NCBI RefSeq assembly: GCF_902459505.1
Contig: NC_047096.1
Coordinates: 1-64,000, forward strand
DNA length: 64,000 bases
Direction: 5' to 3'
From: Geotrypetes seraphini
Taxonomy: Eukaryota; Chordata; Amphibia; Gymnophiona; Dermophiidae
Shown: positions 56,456-64,000 of the stretch, one piece after another
Numbering within the stretch: position 1 is the stretch's first letter
How the letters are laid out: each line of letters starts with the position of its first letter
Made by a program: the position numbers and the translations under genes
The notes under the pieces: model-generated
Seen by the model: the letters and a program-made list of their open reading frames with translations, nothing else
Database searches by the model: none
What the model was told of the DNA's origin: nothing

Positions 56456-56790
56456 GTATGCCTTATGACGTAGACCAGAGACCATTTTAGTAGCTTTCCT
56501 CTGGACCAACTCCATCCTGTTTATATCTTTTTGAAGGTGCAGTATCCAGAATTGTACACAATATTCTAAATTCTTATACAGGGGCATCAATACCTCCTTT
56601 TCCCTACTGGCCATACCTCTCTCTATGCACCCTAGCATCCTTCTAGTTTTCGTCACTTTTTCAATCTGTTTGGCCACCTTAAGATCATCACATACTATCA
56701 CACCCAAGTCCCGCTCCTCTTTCATGCACAAAAGTTCTTCACCCCCTAAACTGTACTGTTCCCTCAGACAATATGCTGAAACCTTCTGCC
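56438..56790 (-). mobile_element. CR1 LINE fragment
   Basis: Minus-strand frame: REQYSLGGEELLCMKEERDL, GVIVCDDLKVAKQIEKV, RRMLGCIERGMASREKEVLM, LEYCVQFW, VQRKATKMVSGLRHKAY. Internal deletion before LEYCVQF. Confidence 0.85.
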
Positions 56791-56792
56791 CA

Positions 56793-57782
56793 ATGTATGG
56801 CTGTGGCCAAAAAGCAAACAAGGTGCTAGGAATTACTGGAAAAGGGATTGTAAATAAGACTATTATAATGCCTCTGTATCACTTCATGGTGCAACTTCAA
56901 GAAAGATATAGTGAAATTATAAAAGGTTTAAAGAAGAGTAACCCAGATGATAAAGGAGATGGAAAGGAAAGACTAAAGAGGTTAGGGCCAGTGGCATAGG
57001 GCGTGTGGCACAGGGTGAGAGATGCTTCTCCCCCTGCAGCATTTGCTTCTTCCCTTTCCCCTCCTGCCACGTGTGCATACCCCTTCCCTTCTCCCATTCC
57101 TCTTAAGTGTTCCCGGCGCAAGCAGCAACCCCAACCTTCTGCTTGCGACAGCATTGGCTCTTCCTTTGTCACTTCCTAGGCGCAGGTCAGAAGTGACATC
57201 AGAGGAAGAGCCTATGTTGGTGCGAACAGCAGGTTGAAGTTGTTGCTCACACTGCGAATATTAAAGAGGTACAGGGGAAGGGAAGCGGCATACGCGGTAG
57301 TAAGGGGGGGGAAGCAGCAGAAAGGATGGCAGCTGGTGCCCGGGTTGAACTGCCCCCCCCCCTTACAACGCCACTGGTTAGGGCTCTTCAGGAAAAGAGG
57401 TGGCTTAAAGGAGATATGATTGAAGTCTACAAAATCCTACAAAGACTAGGGAACACAAAGTTACAGGGAAATACATTTAAAACCAATAGGAGGAAATTTT
57501 TTCATAAAATAGTAAACTCTGGAACATATTGCCAGAGTATATAGTAAGTGCAGTTAATGTAGCTAGCTTTGATAAAAGGATAAGTTCCTGGAGGGAAAGT
57601 CCATAGTCTGCTATTGAGACAGACATGGGGGAAGCCACTGCTTGCCCTGGGAGCAGTAGAACAGATTGTTGCTACTGTTTGGTTTTCTGCCAGCTACTTT
57701 TGACCTGGATTGGCTACTGTGAAAACAGGATACTGGGCTAGATGAAGCACTGGTCTGATCTAGTATAGATATTTTCTTATGA
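56793..57782 (+). mobile_element. CR1 LINE 3' end, split by a hAT-type insertion
   Basis: Part 1 (56793-56988) and part 2 (57377-57782) together follow the CR1 order (QMIKEMERKDRL-like, then KRWLKGDMIEVYKILQRL and FKTNRRKFF). The 3' UTR with GGCTAGATGAAGCACTGGTC ends in TTTTCTTATGATT near 57782. The host LINE is degraded by stops. Confidence 0.8.
56989..57376. mobile_element. hAT-type MITE with perfect 8-bp target duplication
   Basis: Target duplication GTTAGGGC at 56981-56988 and 57377-57384. Ends CAGTGGCATAGGG and CAACGCCACTG are inverted repeats. Interior is palindromic around AGAAGTGACATCAGAGGAAG. Inserted into the CR1 copy, hence younger than it. Confidence 0.9.
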
Positions 57783-57839
57783 TTACTTTTTTGTAGTATA
57801 GATATTGCATTTTCAAATATAGATTTGAAGATGCAATGC

Positions 57840-58290
57840 ATGGCGTTATTTCCCTCTCTGAACTAAAATGTGCCCTTCAGAACAACTTACTTTGTACCAC
57901 AAACCTGGAATCGCCTTCCATCGTTCATAAGAGAAGAAACACAATTAGATAAATTTAAAAGCATCCTTAAAAGTTTTCTGTTCAATGATGCCTTTCAGAC
58001 TTGAGCTCTAGGGGGGGAACTTTAGATCCTTATATTATGCAATTACAGTCATAGGCTCTTAAAACAACCTGAATTAGTCTTATAAGGCTACTATCCTCCC
58101 CTTCTTTTATGTTTTTGCTTTAAAATGTTACTTTTCTAACAAAATTGTAGTTTATCCGACTTTCCTATACTTCTAGTAAGTATTTGTCTCAATAATGTCA
58201 ATACGTTTTTATACCCTAACTTTTAATGTAAATCACTTAGAAATTACTTATAAGCGTTTTATCAAATTTTTAATAAAACTTGGAAGGCAA
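57840..58290 (+). mobile_element. L2-like LINE 3' end
   Basis: Degenerate + strand translation resembles the L2 C-terminus (WNRLP-like TWNRLPSFIREE pattern, then LDKFKSILKSFLFNDAFQT-like). Followed by an AT-rich 3' UTR ending near 58290. Confidence 0.5.
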
Positions 58291-59250
58291 GGGTTGGGCT
58301 CTTTCAGATCACTAGTTAATGGGATAAACTGGTATTTCCCGATGTAACATTTATGCACATACTTGTGGCAGAAGTTAGGTAGCATCTCTCAAGATTTCAT
58401 TTCAAAGTTATCTTAAAAAAGGGCACTTGAACTAGAAGGCACATATATGAAGACTTTTTTTTTAAATCATGAGACTCACTGGTCAAGCAGTATGACTTAA
58501 GGGGCCTGCCATTTCTAAATATTCAGGTTTCCAATCTGGTTTTAATATATCCTGCAATGTCAGTTCTGAAAATTAAAATATTATTGATAGGCAAAGAGGT
58601 GAAACATTTAAAGATCCACTTCAGAAGAACATCATATATCTCTGCCATTTATTTCAATTAACAGGAAGGATTGGTCAGTCTTGTGAGATTTAGAAAAAAA
58701 AAAAAAATACTGACAAGAGATGAAGCCAGATATTGCATTCAGTCTGTCATTTCCTTGCCTCCTATTTTATTTCCGACTTAAGCCAGAGCTGAGGACACAA
58801 ATTCCTACGGCTCCTTGGGGCATCCAGCTAAATCAGAATATATCGCTTCCGAGTAGGGGATGCACACAAACAAAATGTACTGGTTTTGTTTTCTGAAAAC
58901 CAGGCTTTTCTCTCTGATTTTCAAAGATTTATTTTTTTGTTTCACAGATTCATTTTAATAACAAATTTACCCCTCCTTTTCTATCAAGCTGTGCTGCCGA
59001 GCAACGTGAACTAAATGCTAAGTTGCCCATTCTAATCCTATGGGCGACTTGGTTTGATTAAAAGGGGGGGGCAGGGGGTGTAATGTGGGCAAATTGCATG
59101 TGCATGACTTTGTAGGTTAGTGAGCATTAAATCAATTTTGTACAGACAAAGGGACATATTTACTAAAGTGTGGTACGATTTGCACTTAAAATGCTTCAAA
59201 AGCCAAAATGAATTATGTTGTGATCCATGCTAATTGTAGAAATGCTAAAA
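58291..59250. other. Intergenic DNA with one degraded palindromic MITE
   Basis: 58970-59070 has inverted ends (CCCCTCCTTTTCTATCAAG / TTGATTAAAAGGGG) related to 48938-49009. Otherwise nothing recognised. Confidence 0.45.
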
Positions 59251-59254
59251 AACA

Positions 59255-59480
59255 AACAAACATATGCTACCTGCAATGGGTCAGACCAATGGTCCATCTA
59301 GCCCAGTCTCCTGTTTCCACAGTGGCCAATCCAGATCACAAGCATCTGGCAAATCTAAATAGTGGCAACATTCCCAGGGCAAGCAATGGCTTCCCTTATA
59401 TCTGTCTCAATAGCAGACTACGGACTTTTCCTCCAAGAACTTGTCCAAACCTTTCTTAAACCCAGCTACACTAACTGCTG
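59255..59480 (-). mobile_element. CR1 LINE 3' UTR fragment
   Basis: GGGTCAGACCAATGGTCCAT and AAACCCAGCTACACTAACTG are features of the 3' part of CR1 elements in this window; the same order occurs in 59648-60076. Confidence 0.7.
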
Positions 59481-59647
59481 CTACCGCAGTTCCAGAGCTA
59501 ATATTTTCTTTTTGCTTTAAAATTATTTCCATGTAACTTCATTGTGTCGCCTAGTCTTTGTTGGATAATTCATCCACACAAAGTGCAGCACTTGGTCTTT
59601 AGTCGTGTGGCAGCCACAAGGTCAGAAACATTGACACTCCATTGCAT

Positions 59648-60076
59648 ATGAACATAAGAATGGCCTTACTGGATCAGACCAATGGTCTATCAAGCCCAGA
59701 AGCCTGTTCTCACGGTGGCTAATCCAGGTCACTAATACCTGGCCAAAACCCAAGGAGTAGCAATATTTTATGCTACTGATCCAGGGCAAGCAGTGACTCC
59801 CCCATGTCTTTCTCAATAACAGACCTTTCTTAAAACCAGCTATGCTATCCGCGCTCTCACCACAATCTCTGGCAATGCATTCCAGAACTTAACTATTCTG
59901 AGTGAAAAAATATTTCCTCCTATTGGTTTTAAAAGTATTTCCCTGTAACTTTGAGTGTCCCCTAGTCTTTGTAATTTTTGACAGAGTGAAAAATCGATCC
60001 ACTTGTACCCGCTCTACTCCACTCAGGATTTTGTAGACTTCAATCATATCTCCCCTCAGCCATCTCTTTTCCAAGA
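59648..60076 (-). mobile_element. CR1 LINE, 3' fragment
   Basis: Minus strand encodes KRWLRGDMIEVYKILSGVER, VDRFFTLSKITKTRGHSKLQ, FKTNRRKYFFTQN, then the 3' UTR with GACCATTGGTCTGATCCAGT ending at TTCTTATGTTC near 59648. Confidence 0.85.
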
Positions 60077-60079
60077 ACA

Positions 60080-61299
60080 CTAAGCAGTATGTATTTATTT
60101 ATATTTATTTCCCACCCTCCCAGAAAACTGAGGGCATATAATAGTAGAACAAACACAGTTTCTGAGAACGGGTTACCAGTAGAACAAATATAGATTCAGA
60201 GAGCAGGGAAGTTATAAAAGCAGAGAGCTTGGGTACAATATTAAGACTAACCATTTATTATCGAAGGAAAATATATAGATTTTGTGGCAGTGTATCTAAG
60301 AATAAGGTGAGGTTTACATGTTAACATTTACAGAGGGGAAACAGGTAGGATTAGGGTATATATAGTAAAGGGGGAGGAATTTGGGTAGCATGGGGATCAT
60401 AGCAGGGCATGGACTGAAAAACATAATGGAGGCATAAAGAGACAAGCAGTGGAGTAGACTTGTCTACGTAACTGTTCAAATCTCTGTTCATAAAGTTTTG
60501 AGGATTTCATTGACAGTTCCTCACAATCTCTTTCTGGTCCACAGCAATTAGCAGTAGTGTGCTTTCTTTGAGCAGAAGGAATGAAACCTGTGAAAATTGA
60601 CTCAGTATAGACATAGCACCATGAATCAATGAAAGGTTTGAGTGAGTAAAAAGGTTTAAAACAGGAAGAACAGTCATTCTGATCACCCATCAACACTGCG
60701 CACACAAGAGCATATTGACAGGGTGGATGCCTTGATTAGAGAAGACTGATGGATAATGGTGTCTCAAATAGCTGCAAATTTGGATATCGGCTATGGATCT
60801 GCATTTGCCATAATGCATGACGACTTAGGATACAGGAAGTCTGCCCACAATGGTTTATTAAGGTGGATGGCGAAGTTCTAGTTTTCTTTCTGTCAACTTC
60901 ATAATTTCAGTTGAAGTAGTTTGAGAAAAGGATAGTCTTTATCCCTTTCTTGAATGGTCCGGTTTTCTTTTCTAGCTTTATGTTTAAATGTATTTATTAA
61001 TTTTTGGTGTGCAAGCAAAAAGCAACAGCAATACAAAGCATAACACTTACATTTATGCACAAAGATAACTTCTCCGTCCTCCAACTCCCCCCCCCCCCAC
61101 ACACACACAGAATGAAAGGAATCCCGAGGACAGGATATATAGAATACTCAAGCTATAAGTTCAACAGTCGACTGCGAGCGATTGGCGTAAGACTCAACCA
61201 GAAGCGCTCCCAAATCCAACAGAATCTGCGACCAGGGCTAGTGTCCAGCTCAGAAAAGTGTCGTCACTCCAAAGAAGCATGCGTAATCATTAATGATCT
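60080..61299. other. Unassigned, AT-rich at the left
   Basis: ATTT-rich microsatellite-like start, then unclassified DNA. Open frames at 60397-60705 and 61004-61306 lack known motifs. Confidence 0.4.
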
Positions 61300-61740
61300 C
61301 CATTGACTATAAGTCGGCGGTTCACTGGCCAGCCACTGGGACAAAATTGCTTTCTTGCCCAATAAGATCACTCTAGTCACAAAGATGAAAGTCCCTTAGG
61401 TTTGGGTGAGGCAATGGTATAAAACCCAAATAGCGCTCTAGGAGTCGGAGTCCACCGTCTACCCCAAAAAGAAGTGGTATAGTGACCCAATCGCTGCCAG
61501 AATTGAAAAATATATGGGCAGGACAAAAACATATGTCCCAGAGAGGCATGGGCCTGACTACATTTTGGGCAATGATGATCCTGAGTAATGCCCATCCAAC
61601 ATGCTCACGTGGCTGATATATATAAGCACAGATTAAATTTAAGCTGCAATTCCCAGTGTATAACTCTTTTCTAGCTTTAATTCCTTCGGTAGGACATTCC
61701 ACTACATCGGGGCCATTACTGAGAACATTCTTGCCCTGGT
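61300..61740 (-). mobile_element. L1-like LINE, ORF2 C-terminal fragment
   Basis: A minus-strand frame has HCPKCSQAHASLGHMFLSCP followed by YIFQFWQRL, the CX2C...HX4C cluster and FW motif at the C-terminus of L1 ORF2. A shifted frame overlaps; broken. Confidence 0.65.
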
Positions 61741-61789
61741 GCTTTTGTATTTGATGTTTTTGAAGGAAGGTATATGTAGTAAGGACACT

Positions 61790-62040
61790 TGGCTCGAATG
61801 CAGAGCATGCCGGGGTGTATGGTTATTTAGTCTGGCTGCTAGGTATTGCAGTTACGAGAAGTGAACAGTTTTGTGCGTCAGCAATAGGATTTTGAATTTC
61901 ACCCTGCTCTCAATCGGGAGCCGGTATAACTTTTTCAGTAGTGGAGCGGCACCTGTCTGTCTCGATTTACCTTGTAGAAACCTAGCTGCAGCATTTTGTA
62001 CTGTTTGGATCTATCTGATCATGTAGTTTGGTAAACCCAG
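61790..62040 (-). mobile_element. L2-like LINE fragment
   Basis: The minus-strand translation VQNAAARFLQGKSRQTGAAP then LLKKLYRLPIESRVKFKILL is the L2-type C-terminal RT signature. Confidence 0.75.
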
Positions 62041-62945
62041 GACGGTTGTTTGTAAATAAAGGAAATGAGCTAGGGGTGGGTGGGAAGGAATGTAGACTAA
62101 TCCAGGCCCTGCTTGCTTGCATTTGCTGCAAGTTCTTTTCCTCAGCTGACAGCAAGACCCTTTATACTCCCCCCCCCCATTCTTTAGTCCTTCTCCTTTG
62201 CAACAATCTCCCCCTTCTTCACAATACTCACTAGTTTCATTGATTCTCTCCAAAGATCCTGTGCAGAGCTCACCTTCTCCCACAGTTCTTGCAGCTCAGC
62301 CCCATCCTTTCTGTGACTAGAAGGCTTCCATTTGATTGGATTTTAACACAGCCTCTCCCCTGGAACAGGAGAGCCTGGAGAGCTGTAGTTGGCTAAACTC
62401 TGAAAAATGTCCCATTGTTTCTGGCTTTGAGACCAGTAATTTACTAATTTTTAGAATCCTAAAGAAATTCAGACTGTTGAAAACCCTAACCTCCTGAATC
62501 CTGAGCATATCTATCAGGGCTCCTCTAAATTTTTGAGCCCAAGATATATGCTTAGTTTGCCTGAGCCTTAATCTGGCTCTGAGCATGTAACTACAAAAGG
62601 GGTATATAATACAGCAGTGGTCTTCATTGCAAGGCTTGCAAGTCAATGGCGGCCCATGGAGACCTTTTTGGTGGCTCACACTGCAGTCTGGGGTTCCATC
62701 CCCCCTCCCCCCCGGTGGGATCCATCGCTGCAGCCAATTTTTCTCTTCAAGCTGCTGGCAGCTTAAATGAAGTAAACACGCTGTTTTTGGCAACCTGGAC
62801 ATTTTCTCTCTGCTTATTTATCTCATATAAGCTCTTTTTAGAGCAAAATATTGTGAAACATTTCTTTTAGATTCAAATGTATTTATCAAATTTTATATCT
62901 GAAATTTTTAAAGAGGGAATGATGTAGTAGGTTTATTTGTTATAG
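62041..62945. other. Unassigned region
   Basis: No recognised gene. The minus-strand frame at 62317-62802 (161 codons) has no known motif and is probably chance. Confidence 0.4.
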
Positions 62946-62949
62946 TTTT

Positions 62950-63836
62950 GTTGTGATGTGCCTCAAGGTTCTGTTCTTGGGCCTGTTCTTTTTAACATTT
63001 TTATAAACAATATTGCTGAAGGGTTGGGTAAGATTTGCCTCATTGCAGATGATACCAAAATCTGCAATAGAGTACATACGCAGATTGGTGTGAATAACAT
63101 GAAGAAAGACCTGGCGAAGCTTGAAGAATGGTCTGAAATTTGGCAGCTAAAATGTAATGCTAAGATGTGCAAGGTCATTCATTTGGGCTGCAAAAACCCG
63201 AGGGAACAGTACAGTTTAGGGGGTGAAGAACTTATGTGCACGACAGAAGAGCGGGACTTGGGTGTGATTGTATGTGATGATCTTAAGGTGGCCAAACAGG
63301 TTGAAAAGGTGACGGCGAAAGCTAGAAGGATGCTAAGTTGCATAGGGAGAGGTATGGCCAGTAGGAAAAAGGAAGTATTGATGCCCCTGTATAAGACTTT
63401 GGTGAGACCTCATTTAGAATATTGTGTACAATTCTGAAGGCCGCACCTTCAAAAAGATATAAAAAGGATGGAGTTGGTCCAGAGGAAGGCTACTAAAATG
63501 GTATGTGGTCTTCATTATAAGACGTAAGGGGACAGACATAAAGATCTCAATCTGTATACTTTGGAGGAAAGGTGGGAGAGAGGAGATATGATAGACACGT
63601 TTAAATACCTACGTAATGTAAATGCGCATGAATCAAGTCTCTTTCATTTGAATGGAAACTCTGCAATGAAAAGGCATAGGATGAAGTTAAGAGGTAATAA
63701 GCTCCAGAGTAATCTAAGGAAATACTTTTTTACAGAAAGGGTGGTAGATGCATGGAACAGTCTCCCAGAAGAGGTGGTGGAAACAGAAACTGTGTCTGAA
63801 TTCAAAAGGGCCTGGGATAGGGACGTGGGATAGAGA
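62950..63836 (+). mobile_element. CR1 LINE, RT central to C-terminal part
   Basis: Frames 62958-63437 and 63561-63833: MPQGSVLGPVLFNIFINN (motif B), CLIADDTKI (motif C, with ADD kept), WQLKCNAKMCKVIHLGCKNP, RPHLEYCVQF then a stop, and later RKYFFTERVVDAWNSLPEEV. One stop after QF and one near 63525 in a YK*GD context. 5'-truncated. Confidence 0.9.
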
Positions 63837-63837
63837 A

Positions 63838-64000
63838 TGACATGGGGAAAAAAAATCTGTCCCTGTCACTGCCCCCTTCACCGCCCTGTCCCCGCTGTCC
63901 CCTTCACTGCCTCGTCCCTGCATTGTCCACCCTTCCCTCGTGCCACCTCACTGCCCTTCAGCGGCCCGAAAATCTCCCTCCCGCCCCCTTACCTTCGCGG
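63838..64000. repeat. CCCTGTCCCCG-rich sequence
   Basis: Repeats of TGTCCCC, CACTGCCC and CCTCGTCCC after GAATGACATGGGG. Probably part of a dispersed repeat continuing beyond the window. Confidence 0.5.

Noticed and set aside
62317-62802. 161-codon minus-strand frame
   Set aside because: No family motif, no splice or promoter context; probably chance.

Overview
This window is the physical end of a vertebrate chromosome. It opens with the C-rich strand of the (TTAGGG)n telomere at base 1 and runs inward through about 33 kb of subtelomeric tandem repeats and palindromes into ordinary interspersed-repeat-rich DNA that carries one recognisable protein gene, prokineticin 1 (PROK1). Many CR1-type LINE fragments, L2-like and L1-like LINE pieces, hAT-type non-autonomous elements with 8-bp target duplications and a Tigger-like remnant, plus the particular look of the CR1 3' ends, suggest an amphibian and most likely a caecilian. 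The host assignment is inference from repeat style, not proven by the sequence.

Layout: 1-136 telomere; 137-300 variant telomere units; 290-890 an array of TGACCYN heptamers; 1.24-1.39 kb a hairpin; 1.4-2.24 kb a 32-bp satellite; 2.7-9.2 kb a 36-bp purine-rich minisatellite with a ~2-kb higher-order repeat; 9.6-11.2 kb an L2-like LINE inserted in the same A-rich DNA; 11.5-20.9 kb exon-like modules plus an alternating array of two palindrome families and one 2,000-bp palindrome; 21.3-22.2 kb a CR1 fragment; 22.9-24.9 kb a GTGTACAC minisatellite flanked by a perfect 23-bp inverted repeat; 25.7-29.2 kb three tandem 1.1-1.3-kb units; 30.4-31.4 kb CpG-rich nested palindromes and a promoter-like block; 32.2-33.5 kb a pyrimidine-rich minisatellite; then LINEs, fossil retroelements and PROK1 (coding exons at 42.5, 49.5 and 53.5 kb, + strand), followed by more CR1, L2, L1 and hAT remnants to the end.

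The most unusual proposal is a possible multi-exon transcription unit on the minus strand, pointing toward the telomere. It would start at a TATA/CRE-like CpG-rich promoter near 31.25 kb and end at an AATAAA near 11.56 kb. Along it, three kinds of short module with splice-acceptor and donor flanks each occur as three tandem copies (69-nt type, ~115-nt type, 26-nt type). This is a hypothesis from splice-site and copy-conservation patterns only. The other long open frames in the first 33 kb are by-products of tandem repeats whose period is a multiple of three or that lack stop codons.
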